Shown: positions 8,694 to 18,171 of the stretch, one piece after another
How positions within the stretch are numbered: position 1 is the stretch's first letter
Layout: each line of letters opens with the position of its first letter
NCBI RefSeq assembly: GCF_000429685.1
Contig: NZ_AUCI01000013.1
Span: 62,001-126,000, forward strand
Length of the DNA stretch: 64,000 nucleotides
Direction: 5' to 3'
DNA from: Salibacterium aidingense DSM 18341
GTDB lineage: Bacteria > Bacillota > Bacilli > Bacillales > Marinococcaceae
Notes under the pieces: generated by a model
What the model was told of the DNA's origin: nothing
Databases searched by the model: none
Seen by the model: the letters and a program-made list of their open reading frames with translations, nothing else
Made by a program: the position numbers and the translations under genes

Positions 8694-9746
8694 ATGGACG
8701 AGCAGGTAATCTTTCATTATTTTTCTGAATTTGGGGATTTTTTCGTTGGTGTATTACTCCTTTTTCTGTGCCGATGGCTGCTCCGCTGGTTTTTTCTTAT
8801 TGTTCGAAAACATAAAACACCGCTTTATCAAAGCATGCTGACAGCAGTGCTCAATTGGTGCACGTATTTTGCAATTTTACTATTTACGTTTGTCTACTGG
8901 GATTTCCTTGTAAGCGAAAATTGGTCCAAAGAGACCTTATTTTCTCTCGGTGATGTAAATGTTTCCATTGTGCTGATTATCGTATTGATTATGCTGGTTT
9001 CCCTGGCCAATCGATTATCTAAAGTCATGACAAGGCTGCTGTTTCCAAAAGTATACGATTACTATGATTTTGACAAAGGCATCCGTTTTACATTAAATCG
9101 CGTGTTTCACTACACGCTGATGGTCATTGCTGTATTTGTTAGTTTGCATACAGCAGGAGTCAATCTGAGTGCTCTCTCCATTTTCGCAGGTGTGATTGGT
9201 GTAGGGATTGGGTTTGGCCTGCAAAATTTATCTTCCAATTTCATTGCCGGCATTATTTTGTTAATGGAACGGCCGATCCAGGTGGGAGACCGGGTCGAAG
9301 TGGATGGAGTGACGGGAGATATTGAAGACATCCAGATCCGTGCGGCCGTGGTGCGGACATTAACGAACGAGCACATGATTATTCCCAACTCATACTTTTT
9401 AGAAAAACGGGTCACCAATCTTTCTCACGGCGATACACGTCTTCGTGTAGATCTTCCGGTCAATGTTTCGTACGCAGCGGACGTAAAGCAGGCGCGGAGA
9501 ATTATGCTTGATGTGGTGCAAAAGGAGATCGACCACCACGTTTATGTATTAAGCGATCCGGCCCCGGCTGTTCAATTCAGAGAATTTGGCGACCTGTATC
9601 TGAACCTTGTATTACAGGTTTGGGTTTCGGATCCGGTGTATATGTCGTCCATCAAAAGCCGGTTGAACGAACAGATACATGAACAATTCCACAAACACCG
9701 TGTGCCGCGGACAACAGAGTCCGTTGATACGATAGAGTGGAAATAA
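8694..9746 (+). CDS. MscS-family mechanosensitive ion channel
   Basis: A 350-residue small-conductance mechanosensitive channel that should open on hypo-osmotic shock. Several N-terminal membrane segments are followed by the glycine/alanine-rich pore helix (IFAGVIGVGIGFGLQNLSSNFIAG, about residues 160-185) and the conserved beta domain (MERPIQVGDRVEVDGVTGDIEDIQIRAAVVRT, then MIIPNSYFLEKRVTN). Start ATG 8694 follows AGGAAGGGG; upstream in-frame starts lack a binding site. Useful in an organism facing salinity changes. Stands alone with its own upstream region. Confidence 0.92.
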   Translation: MDEQVIFHYFSEFGDFFVGVLLLFLCRWLLRWFFLIVRKHKTPLYQSMLTAVLNWCTYFAILLFTFVYWDFLVSENWSKETLFSLGDVNVSIVLIIVLIMLVSLANRLSKVMTRLLFPKVYDYYDFDKGIRFTLNRVFHYTLMVIAVFVSLHTAGVNLSALSIFAGVIGVGIGFGLQNLSSNFIAGIILLMERPIQVGDRVEVDGVTGDIEDIQIRAAVVRTLTNEHMIIPNSYFLEKRVTNLSHGDTRLRVDLPVNVSYAADVKQARRIMLDVVQKEIDHHVYVLSDPAPAVQFREFGDLYLNLVLQVWVSDPVYMSSIKSRLNEQIHEQFHKHRVPRTTESVDTIEWK

Positions 9747-9766
9747 TGGAAGGAGGGAATAGCATT

Positions 9767-10252
9767 ATGCCGATAGAGGAGCAAATTAGTGCCAGTATTT
9801 ATGAATGGGCCGAAGTCAATGCAGATAAGATGGAGATATTATATCAATTTAAGGGAGGCTGGGAGATTTGGGCCCAGTGTGAAATAGCCCTGTTTCTGTA
9901 TAATAAATTTACGTTTCATTATAATATTCCAGCGCCCCGTGAAGAAAAAGTATACGGAAATGGGCAGCGCTGTGATTTATATATCCCTTTCTCAGAGAAT
10001 CAGAAGATGATTATGGAATTAAAATGTTTTAGCATCCAAAACGAGCAGAACTTCTTTAAAAATCTTCGTAATGATTACCTAAAACTATCCCGATTACCCA
10101 GGAGGCATACCAATGATTTAAAAATATCGATTGGCTTATTTCCTCCAGTGAATGAGACCAAATGGGACCCGGACGAAATGGCTTTTGTGAAAGGACATTA
10201 TGACATATTACCTCTTCAAAATAATATGAACCTTGCGTGGTGCGTTATTTAA
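9767..10252 (+). CDS. Hypothetical protein with a PD-(D/E)XK nuclease-like motif
   Basis: A 161-residue soluble protein that I do not recognise as a named family. It carries the pattern D70-(13 residues)-E84-L-K86 in the segments RCDLYIP and MIMELKC, with a glutamate at 39, which is the arrangement of PD-(D/E)XK nucleases. Start ATG 9767 follows GGAGGG at nine bases; an ATG at 9737 overlaps the MscS gene and is less likely. It lies 20 bases behind the channel gene. Nuclease activity is inference only; no partner methylase, helicase or toxin is nearby. Confidence 0.6.
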   Translation: MPIEEQISASIYEWAEVNADKMEILYQFKGGWEIWAQCEIALFLYNKFTFHYNIPAPREEKVYGNGQRCDLYIPFSENQKMIMELKCFSIQNEQNFFKNLRNDYLKLSRLPRRHTNDLKISIGLFPPVNETKWDPDEMAFVKGHYDILPLQNNMNLAWCVI

Positions 10253-10562
10253 CTATCCGCAGCAAAGAAACACGGTGATCCTCGTCCTTGGGCTCTGGAG
10301 TCATCTTTGTTACCAAGTATTCTGTCGTTGTTTGGATTTGATACAGCCTGTTTGCTTTTTTCTACAGGAAACTTATTGGAAGTACCCGTCCAATACCAAC
10401 CCTCCAGCTCATAGGCGGGCGGTTTATTTTGTTCATAACGAGTGATACGGGATAAAATAAAATCGATTTTTTCCAATCGGAAGTTGGTTTGATGATCAAA
10501 GGATAAGGCGTTTCAAGTTGTTCCAAACGGTCTAAATCATGAAATCGAATGGTCATAGGCAA
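10249..10562 (-). pseudogene. Frameshifted unknown ORF
   Basis: Two overlapping minus-strand frames (10562 down to about 10470, then down to 10249) read as one protein if a frameshift is placed at the A-run near 10465-10472: the first frame ends ...IIKPTSDWKK and the second continues IDFILSRITRYEQNKPPAYELEGWYWTGTSNKF. The joined product would be about 100 residues and starts at a weak TTG. I do not recognise the family. It could be a decayed gene or a chance reading; confidence is low. Confidence 0.3.
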
Positions 10563-10785
10563 AGCTGCTGGAGGAAATTGAGGGGAAAAACAATAGCGGT
10601 AATCTGAAAACTTTTTTGTTGGCAGGGATAGGCCGCATGTAGCTGGCCGCTTGGAATGAGGACAGATTAACCAGGCTCCAGGATAGGACTTCTCTAGTCT
10701 TGCCCCCGTTTTTTTAATTCGTAATCGGAAGAATTTTATTGCTGCAGTCAGAACTTGGATGCTTTGCTTCGGAGATTAAGCAGTG
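10563..10785. other. Intergenic stretch without recognisable feature
   Basis: No reading frame with a ribosome binding site, no tRNA and no clear terminator is seen between the broken ORF and repeat copy 2. Confidence 0.5.
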
Positions 10786-10981
10786 GTGGAGGACGCGAAC
10801 CACCGGAACGAAGCTCTTAATGTTCTCCAACTTCGTTTTGAACCCTATAGCCAAGGGATAAGGAAAGGGACCGGTCTCCAAACGATTTTGGCGGCCACAA
10901 AAAGCAAAAAAGGAAAGCGTAGCGTCCTCCACTCCCAAGTGGGGACCATTAGGAGAATATAATTCCGCTCTGCTGTCCTCC
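10786..10981. repeat. Structured intergenic repeat family A, copy 2
   Basis: About 196 bp matching 3858-4054 throughout, with the same GTGGAGGAC start and GTCCTCC end. The internal hairpin is retained with changed bases in both arms (TCCTCCACT with AGTGGGGA, around 10924-10948), which suggests selection on structure rather than on a protein. A region of about 115 bp then leads to the matching terminator at 11098. Confidence 0.7.
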
Positions 10982-11096
10982 AATTACCCTGCATATCTTC
11001 CGCCGGAACGATATATCGGATGCTGGCTGGCTGTGAGAAAATCAGAAGAATGCTTCTGCCTTCAGCTCATGTGCTATAACAGTAATCAAATCAAAA

Positions 11097-11138
11097 AAGG
11101 ACGGATCTTGGGTGTTTTCCCCAGGGTCCGTTTTCTTA
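11097..11138 (+). terminator. Hairpin terminator of repeat family A, copy 2
   Basis: Stem CGGATCTTGGG with CCCAGGGTCCG pairs over all eleven positions if two G-U pairs are allowed, followed by TTTTCTT. It corresponds to the hairpin at 4091-4130, with different bases but conserved pairing and loop. Confidence 0.7.
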
Positions 11139-11268
11139 TTTCCTGCAGGGTTCTGGATTTTCATTTGTCTTCTCTACGAAACGGAACAAGCAAAAATAAT
11201 TTTAATTCAGTCAAATTAGTTACATGTATTGATGTGCTTAGAAACGTACAATGAATCTTAACAACAAA

Positions 11269-11282
11269 TGAAAACGCTTCCT
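11269..11282 (+). promoter_or_regulatory. Possible catabolite-responsive element
   Basis: TGAAAACGCTTCCT matches 12 of 14 positions of the CcpA cre consensus (TGWAANCGNTNWCA) and lies 25 bases upstream of the first gene of the polysaccharide operon. Role as a carbon catabolite repression site is inference. Confidence 0.4.
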
Positions 11283-11307
11283 TTGTTGCGTTGAAAGGGG
11301 TGAGTTG

Positions 11308-12264
11308 ATGGAAGCAAAAACGGAGGCGCAGACTCAGAAGGTAGAGCAGCAGCGGAAAAAAACAGCAAAGTCCCGCTGGTTCAGCAGCAAGACCTTTAAA
11401 GAAAATGTGGCGGGATATTTATTTATTGCTCCTATGTTTATCGGGACGACAATTCTTGTGATTATCCCCATTATTCTTTCCCTTATCGTCAGTTTTACAG
11501 ATTGGGTATTTATCAATGGATTGGACCAGGTGAATTTTGTAGGTCTTGAAAACTTCAAGCAGCTGCTGCAGGATAAACCATTTATTCAATCTCTTGTTAA
11601 TAATTTCTGGCTGATTTTATCCGTTCCGGTGACGATGTTTATCGCGCTGATTCTGGCTATCATTATTAACAAGCATGTGTATTTCAAGGGTTTTTTTAAA
11701 GTTGTCTATTTCATGCCCTATATTTCAAGTATAGTAGCGATTGCAATTGTGTTTCAGCTGTTGTTTCACCCGTCCTTTGGCCCGATTAATGAATTCTTAA
11801 TGGCCGTCGGCATAGATAATCCGCCGAAATGGCTGGCTGACTCAAGCTGGGCCTTGATTTCTGTCATTATTATTACGATCTGGACGTCAATTGGTTTTAG
11901 TTTAATTATTTATCTAGCTGGATTACAGAATATTCCGACGGACCTATATGAAGCGGCCGATATGGATGGAGCTTCGGCGCTGATGAAATTCAGAATGATC
12001 ACCGTCCCCATGTTATCACCAACGACATTCTTTTTATTAATCACCGGCATTATTTACAGTTTCAAAGCGTTCGAATTAATAGTGGTTCTCACAGACGGCG
12101 GTCCGGGATATTCCACCTCGGTGATCGTTTATTACCTGTATGAACAGGCATTTGATAATCTCAAATCCGGTTATGCTTCGGCCATTGCGATCACACTGCT
12201 TGCCTTGTTACTGCTGATTACCCTAATTCAATGGGTAGGGCAGAAGAAATGGGTGAATTATTAA
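11308..12264 (+). CDS. Carbohydrate ABC transporter permease, MalF type
   Basis: A 318-residue permease. A hydrophilic N terminus of about 35 residues precedes six membrane segments. The EAA loop reads EAADMDGASA (about residues 215-224), followed by the conserved GGPGYST segment. Start ATG 11308 is preceded by AAAGGGG; the in-frame TTG three bases earlier is less likely. It opens an operon with a second permease, a binding protein and a polysaccharide lyase-like gene. The only possible operator seen is the cre-like site just upstream. Confidence 0.92.
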   Translation: MEAKTEAQTQKVEQQRKKTAKSRWFSSKTFKENVAGYLFIAPMFIGTTILVIIPIILSLIVSFTDWVFINGLDQVNFVGLENFKQLLQDKPFIQSLVNNFWLILSVPVTMFIALILAIIINKHVYFKGFFKVVYFMPYISSIVAIAIVFQLLFHPSFGPINEFLMAVGIDNPPKWLADSSWALISVIIITIWTSIGFSLIIYLAGLQNIPTDLYEAADMDGASALMKFRMITVPMLSPTTFFLLITGIIYSFKAFELIVVLTDGGPGYSTSVIVYYLYEQAFDNLKSGYASAIAITLLALLLLITLIQWVGQKKWVNY

Positions 12265-12285
12265 CGAAAGGAGGGGGCAAAAGGG

Positions 12286-13122
12286 ATGGATAAACTTAAA
12301 GAAATAAGCATAAAAAAAGCTGGTATCACTCTTATTATGGGGGTATTCGGAATTTTCTTCCTGCTTCCTTTTATATGGATGGTGTCTGCTTCTTTAAAGC
12401 CGGAAATCGAAGTGTTTTCCTACCCCATTCAATGGATCCCTAGTGAATGGCGCTGGGAGAACTATGAAAAAGTATGGTTTGGAGAGCAGCCTTTCATTCT
12501 TTACTACTGGAACTCTATTAAAGTGACCCTGGCCACCACCTTCATTTCCGTTACAGTATCTGCGATGGCAGCATATGGGTTCTCTAAAATTAAATTCAAA
12601 GGGAGAGACGTGCTGTTTCTTCTGGTTCTTGCTACATTTTTGATTCCAGCCCAGGCTATTCTGGTTCCTCAGTTTATTATGTACCGCTATTTGAATTTGT
12701 TTGATACGCATATCGGCCTTATTTTGTTAAACAGTTTTAGTGTACTGGGGACGTTCCTGCTGCGGCAGTTTTTTTCCAGTATCCATGATGACTTTATCGA
12801 TGCGGCTAAAATGGATGGGGCGAGCCATCTCACTGTGTTCCGGAAAGTGGTCGTTCCAATGATGATACCGGCGATTTCCACGTATGCGATTCTTCGGTTT
12901 ATCTGGACATGGAATGATTATCAGGGTCCTCTCATATTTCTGCGTTCGGAAGAGCTTTCGACCATTCAACTGGCGATTGATAAGTTTTCCACGTCCAGCG
13001 GGGAACTTTACAGTTTAATTATGGCCGGCTCCGTGTCTGCCATTCTTCCGCTTCTCCTTATCTTTATTATCGGACAGAAGTATGTAATTGAAGGGATTGC
13101 ACGGGGCGGTGTGAAAGGATAA
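12286..13122 (+). CDS. Carbohydrate ABC transporter permease, MalG type
   Basis: A 278-residue partner of the upstream permease, with six membrane segments and the EAA loop DAAKMDGASH (about residues 173-182). The gene starts after AAAGGAGGGGG and ends with the usual GIARGGVKG tail. Spacing to both neighbours is short (21 and 35 bases), consistent with one transcript. Together with the downstream lipoprotein it forms an importer that lacks its own ATPase. Confidence 0.93.
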   Translation: MDKLKEISIKKAGITLIMGVFGIFFLLPFIWMVSASLKPEIEVFSYPIQWIPSEWRWENYEKVWFGEQPFILYYWNSIKVTLATTFISVTVSAMAAYGFSKIKFKGRDVLFLLVLATFLIPAQAILVPQFIMYRYLNLFDTHIGLILLNSFSVLGTFLLRQFFSSIHDDFIDAAKMDGASHLTVFRKVVVPMMIPAISTYAILRFIWTWNDYQGPLIFLRSEELSTIQLAIDKFSTSSGELYSLIMAGSVSAILPLLLIFIIGQKYVIEGIARGGVKG

Positions 13123-13157
13123 GTAAAAGAAATATAATACATGAAGGAGGAGAATAT

Positions 13158-14489
13158 ATGAGAAAATCTTGGTTTGTTCTTATGGGTGCTTTATTGATTG
13201 CTGGACTGACAGCTTGTTCCGATGGGGGAGGCAGTGAAGAAAGCGAAGCGGACACAGGCGAAAATGACGGGGAAGTAACGGTCCGTCTGCATCACTGGTA
13301 TAATGAAAGTCAAGACAATTGGGATGAAGTCATAGCTTCCTTTGAAGAGGAGCATCCAAATATTAATGTAGAATCGGTGACGCCGGAAAACAATGATGCC
13401 AATGAAACGATGAAACAAATCGATCTTGCGGCCTCTTCCGGGGACCAGCTGGACGTTATCATGATTAATGATCCGGCAAATTATGCCCAGCGGGTGAGTC
13501 AGGGAATGTTTGAACCGCTTGACGCTTTTATCGAAGACGCTGATTTCAATTATGATAACGAGTACAGGGTGGACACGAGTGTGGATGGCAGTTATTATGC
13601 CCTGCCGGGGAAATATAATATGAATTTTGTGATGATGAATCAGGATGCCCTCGAGAAAAATAATCTGGACATTCCGACCGAATGGACGTGGGAGGATTAC
13701 ATGGATTATGCCGCGGAACTGACAGAGGGAGAAGGAACCGATAAAATGTACGGGACCTACTTTCATACCTGGATTGACTATATTAAACTCGCAGCTATGA
13801 ACCAGATGAAAAATAATGATCTTGTCAAAGAGGATGGCGAGACATCCAATATCAACAGTGACATTATGAGAAAATCACTGGAAATCCGGGAGCGCGGCCA
13901 CGATGAAGGATCTGCGGTACCGTATGACGAAACTATTTCACAGGACTTAAATTACAGAGATCAATATTTTAATGAATCCGCCGCGATGATTATGACTGGC
14001 AGCTGGATGATTAATGAAGCCGGGGGTATTGACGGCAGCCCCTCGCCATTTACGACAGCGTTTGCCCCTTATCCGAAAGCCTATGAAGACGATCCTGTGA
14101 CAACTCCTGCCGGAGCTGATTTCTTATCTGTGTATTCGGGCTCGGAGCATAAGGAAGAGGCATTCGAATTTATCCGCTGGTACACAACAGAGGGAATAGT
14201 CGAGCAGGGGAAATATCTCCCGGACTACAAAGAAGCAGATTTAGATACAGTCGTTGATAATTTATTAGCGGACTCTGATCCGGAAAAAGTGAATAAAGAA
14301 TCTCTGCTGCGGGTTCTGGAGGATTCGGAAGCCGCTGACGTTACGATCCCGCCGCCTTTTATTGGGGAGGTTGCCGATGCCTACATGAACGAATCCGATG
14401 CTTTTCTTTTGGGGGAACAGGATTTAGAAACGACTATTACAAATGCCGATGATCAGGTCCAGGAAATTATCGACAATAATACGGAGTAA
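13158..14489 (+). CDS. Extracellular solute-binding lipoprotein (sugar ABC importer)
   Basis: A 443-residue family 1 binding protein anchored outside the membrane by C20 of the lipobox GLTAC. The mature protein starts with a long acidic, serine-rich linker and then VTVRLHHWYNESQDNW, typical of the family. It delivers an oligosaccharide to the two permeases upstream. Start ATG 13158 lies behind AAGGAGGAG. The hairpin just downstream may protect or separate the mRNA of this highly expressed subunit. The ligand is unknown but probably an acidic oligosaccharide given the lyase that follows. Confidence 0.92.
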   Translation: MRKSWFVLMGALLIAGLTACSDGGGSEESEADTGENDGEVTVRLHHWYNESQDNWDEVIASFEEEHPNINVESVTPENNDANETMKQIDLAASSGDQLDVIMINDPANYAQRVSQGMFEPLDAFIEDADFNYDNEYRVDTSVDGSYYALPGKYNMNFVMMNQDALEKNNLDIPTEWTWEDYMDYAAELTEGEGTDKMYGTYFHTWIDYIKLAAMNQMKNNDLVKEDGETSNINSDIMRKSLEIRERGHDEGSAVPYDETISQDLNYRDQYFNESAAMIMTGSWMINEAGGIDGSPSPFTTAFAPYPKAYEDDPVTTPAGADFLSVYSGSEHKEEAFEFIRWYTTEGIVEQGKYLPDYKEADLDTVVDNLLADSDPEKVNKESLLRVLEDSEAADVTIPPPFIGEVADAYMNESDAFLLGEQDLETTITNADDQVQEIIDNNTE

Positions 14490-14500
14490 AAATGGCAGTG

Positions 14501-14532
14501 AGATTAGAGTCCCGCGTAGACTCTAATCTTCC
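14501..14532 (+). terminator. Intercistronic hairpin after the binding-protein gene
   Basis: Eleven-base perfect inverted repeat AGATTAGAGTC / GACTCTAATCT with a seven-base loop but no proper T-run. More likely an mRNA-stabilising or attenuating stem between the binding protein and the next gene than a full terminator. Confidence 0.6.
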
Positions 14533-14556
14533 TTGTATCAGCTGGAGGGCTGAATA

Positions 14557-16332
14557 ATGACTATGACGATTCCCGCCTTGACCCAACGTTCCGGCCTGCA
14601 GCTGCTGCCGGATAAAACAGGACAGAAAGAATGGTGGGAAACCCGGAACAAAGATCCCGCCTATAAAAAACTAGTCGAAGAACTCTACGCGGAGGCCGGT
14701 GTGGAAATACAAAGGCCTGCTCCGCATCTGACGTTCACCCATTTTAAAGAATATTTTGAAACAGGAGACAGAAAAGGGTACGAAAATCTTTATTTTAAAA
14801 GAAGAAAACGGTTAAATATTTTTACATTGATGGTATTACTGCATACCGGAGATTCAAAGTATCTGGAAGCTTTGCATAATGAAATCTGGGATATCTGTAA
14901 TGAATACACCTGGTGTCTTCCGGCGCATGTCCATCTCGACGATAAAGCTCCCATTGACTTATTCGCTGCAGAAACGGCTTTTGCACTCGGTGAGATACGA
15001 AGCCTGGCCCAGGCCTGGCTGGATCCCTGGCTGGCGGACGTTATAAATAGAGAAATCCACCGCAGGGTACTGGAGCCCTTTCGGTGTTATACGTATGAAT
15101 GGGAAACGGCCCGGCATAACTGGGCTGCGGTATGCGCTGGTTCCATCGGGGCAGCAGCGCTGCATATTGTAGAGGCGGAAGAAGTGCTGCGTGAGATTCT
15201 GGAACGGAACCTTCGCTCTATGAACTGTTTTTTAGAAGGATTTGAAGCTGACGGGGGCTGTAAGGAAGGCTACCAATACTGGCAGTATGGCTTCGGCTTC
15301 TTCGTATATTTTGCTGACATGATGAAAACAAAATCAGAAGGAACAGTGGATTTGTTTCAAGAGGAAAAAGTTTATCATATAGCGCTCTTCCAGCAGAAAT
15401 GCTTTCTTTATCAAAACAACACAGCGAACTTTTCCGACTGCCCCGCCCAAAGCTCCGTTCTGATAGGGCTCAGTCATTACCTTCATCATATTTATCCGGA
15501 TGTAGAGGTGCCTTCTGCCGCTTATCGCTTCCCGTTTCCTTCCGATCATTGTGCGCGCTGGGCTCCATTGCTCCGGGAGTGGATATGGATGGATGAGGAG
15601 CTGGAAAGCAAAGATTGGAGCGATGCGGTGTATTATCTTCCGCAATCCCAGTGGCTCACAGCCAGGCACACGGCAGGCGCGGACCATTTTGTATTTGCCG
15701 CTAAAGGAGGGCATAATGATGAACCGCACAATCATAACGATGTCGGTCATTTTATACTCGGCCGCAATGAACAATTTATGCTAAAAGATTTAGGGGCCGG
15801 CCTGTATCAAAAGGGGTATTTTGGAAGGGAACGCTACCAATTTATAACCAATAGTTCCAGAGGACATTCTCTTCCCTGTATTGATGGGGTCTATCAGTCG
15901 GCTGGCATAAACAAAAAGGCAGAAGTGACGCATTATCACACGGAAAAAGATATCGTGACGTTTGGATTGGATTTGAAACATACGTACATGCTGCCGCAGC
16001 TTCAAACGCTCCACCGCATGTTTATTTGGAAGCAGACTGCATCACCGGCGTTAACTGTCAGGGACAGTTACTGCTTCACGAAAAAACCAGGTACTGTGGT
16101 GGAACGGTTTATCATGAGCGACATGGACATGGAGATTCAGGAAGGAAGCATTATTAGCAGCGGCCTTTCATTGACGATCTTCTTTGATTCCCGGCAGCTG
16201 GAAGCAACGCTGAAGCGCTGCTCCTTTATAAACCATTCCAATACAACCCAATGGATGAACGTTTTGGATCTACACGTATTGAAGCCGGGAAAGGAATTTA
16301 CCGTAGACGTACACTTTCTTCCGCACGGATAA
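14557..16332 (+). CDS. Heparinase II/III family protein (polysaccharide lyase-like)
   Basis: A 591-residue protein with an N-terminal alpha-helical toroid region and the heparinase II/III C-terminal signature GGHNDEPHNHNDVGHF near residues 385-400, including the histidines and asparagines typical of the family. Members cleave uronic-acid-containing polysaccharides such as heparin, heparan, chondroitin or alginate oligomers by beta-elimination. No signal peptide is present, so it should act on imported oligosaccharides in the cytosol. Start ATG 14557 follows GGAGGG. The substrate is not deducible, but nearby sulfatase and DUF2264 genes fit an acidic, sulfated glycan. Confidence 0.85.
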   Translation: MTMTIPALTQRSGLQLLPDKTGQKEWWETRNKDPAYKKLVEELYAEAGVEIQRPAPHLTFTHFKEYFETGDRKGYENLYFKRRKRLNIFTLMVLLHTGDSKYLEALHNEIWDICNEYTWCLPAHVHLDDKAPIDLFAAETAFALGEIRSLAQAWLDPWLADVINREIHRRVLEPFRCYTYEWETARHNWAAVCAGSIGAAALHIVEAEEVLREILERNLRSMNCFLEGFEADGGCKEGYQYWQYGFGFFVYFADMMKTKSEGTVDLFQEEKVYHIALFQQKCFLYQNNTANFSDCPAQSSVLIGLSHYLHHIYPDVEVPSAAYRFPFPSDHCARWAPLLREWIWMDEELESKDWSDAVYYLPQSQWLTARHTAGADHFVFAAKGGHNDEPHNHNDVGHFILGRNEQFMLKDLGAGLYQKGYFGRERYQFITNSSRGHSLPCIDGVYQSAGINKKAEVTHYHTEKDIVTFGLDLKHTYMLPQLQTLHRMFIWKQTASPALTVRDSYCFTKKPGTVVERFIMSDMDMEIQEGSIISSGLSLTIFFDSRQLEATLKRCSFINHSNTTQWMNVLDLHVLKPGKEFTVDVHFLPHG

Positions 16333-16357
16333 TGCTTGACGGCAAAGGGGAATTCCT

Positions 16358-18168
16358 ATGAGGAGGTTGCGGCAGGCTTTCGTTGTGCGATGGCTGCGTT
16401 CTTTTTCCTTTAAACAAAAATTACTAGCGCTGATTTTTCTCTGTATGCTGCTGCCGATGCTGTTCAGCGTACTGAACTTAAATGTTACGAGTTTCCATAT
16501 TTTACAGCAGCGGATGGTCCAAAGTGAGGAAAATGCGGCTGAATTAACAGAGGTTTATTTATCCAACTTATTGGACGATGTGATTCAGACAATGAATTAT
16601 GTTCAATACGATGAGGACGTTAGAAGTGCCGTGAACGGAACCCCGGAGAAAGAGCTGGCAGCCCGGGGAATTCTTCGAATCAATGAACAACTGAGTCTTT
16701 TGACCAGAAACAAGGATATTTCTCTTTCTATTATTACAGCGGAAAACCGCCAGGTCATGTCCGGTTCCCGGTGGAGACCGGCGTTCAGTGAAGAGGAAGA
16801 AACGTATCAGCAGATCATGGAAGTTATGGAAGGGATGTCACCTTTTGAAGTATATTGGATCGGTCCTTCATCGTTTCTTCCCCGGGGGAGGGAAGCAAAG
16901 GAGACGATGAATTCTTCTATTCTGCTTGGAAGAAGGCTGGCGAATTACAATGGCGAGACGACCGCTCATTTGTTTGCGAGCATTCATCAGGCAGAACTGG
17001 ACCGGGTTCTGCTTTCCGATGAAGCAACGGACCGCCATTATCTACTTTTAAATGAAGAGGGCAGGGTTTTATACGGAAGTGAAAAATTTCCGCCGGGGGA
17101 GATGTTTCCCTATTTTAAAGAAACCGAAGGGGCCTCTTCCACCATCAGTGAAATGGAGAACGAAGAAGATTACATTGTCGTCCAGCAGAGCCTGCAGCAG
17201 GAGAATTGGAAGCTTGTAAGCTATGTTCCATATCAGCAGGCCGTCAATGATATGGACCGTGCGTATCAGCAGAATTTTTTCATTCAAGCTGGTGCTTTTG
17301 CCGTTTTTATTGGAGTGATGATGTGGATCATCCACCGTTTTTTCCGTCCGATTCAACAGCTGGTCCGTACCGCGGAAAAAGTGGAAGAGGGGAACCTGGA
17401 TATCCGGGCCAATTTAAAAAGAGAGGACGAAATAGGAAGGCTGGGTTTGGCATTTGATCACATGCTGCACAGAATTCAGCAGACTATCCACCAGATCAAG
17501 ACAGAACAGGCTATGAAGCGAAAGGCGGAAATAGCCTGCAATCGAAAATACAGCCGCATTTTTTATTCAATATCCTGAATACCATCCGTATCCAAATCAT
17601 GCGGGACGGTAATATGGAGAATGCGAAGCTGATTTCCTCTCTGAGTACGCTGCTCCGTGCTATCTACCGGGGCTCAGAATGGGTGACGCTGAAAGAGGAA
17701 ATCGCACAATCGGAAGAGTATATGAAATTATTGAACATAATGCGTAAACATTCGGTCCAATTTGAACACGAACTGGAGCCGGCAGCGCTGGAAGTCGAAG
17801 TGCCGCAGTTTATTCTTCAGCCTATAATTGAAAATGCCTGCTATCATGGGGTGCCGGACAGTACCGGTACCATTATCGTATCTTCTTGGACAGCTGAGCC
17901 GAATATTTATATTGAAATAGCAGATAACGGGTCAGGGATGGAACCTGAGAAACTCGAAGAAATAAAAGAGAAAATGCTGGTGGATAAGAAATATATTAGG
18001 GAAAGCTATGAACAGCAGAAAAACAGCATGTTTGGCATTGGGCTGAAAAATGTTTATGACCGGATGAAGTTAACCTACGGCAAAGCTTTTCAGATGAATG
18101 TTGAAAACAATGCAGGCGGGGGAGTTACTGTTTCGATGCAATTTCCGATGGCTCGGAAAGGGGGATAA
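16358..18168 (+). pseudogene. YesM-type sensor histidine kinase, interrupted by a one-base frameshift
   Basis: The frame from ATG 16358 encodes a YesM-like membrane kinase: N-terminal membrane segment, extracellular sensing region, second membrane segment near residues 308-328, and a HAMP domain. It breaks at about 17534-17537. In the next frame from 17536 the sequence continues LQSKIQPHFLFNILNTI, the conserved phospho-acceptor region (QPHFLFN), and then runs through the N box and GIGLKN ATP-binding motifs to 18168. One missing C restores the whole protein of about 603 residues. It is either a real inactivating mutation or a sequencing error. It pairs with the response regulator downstream. 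Confidence 0.9.
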
Positions 18169-18171
18169 GCT

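Noticed and set aside
11033-11254. 73-residue frame across the second repeat's terminator
   Set aside because: It runs through a strong hairpin terminator and has no counterpart at the first repeat copy.
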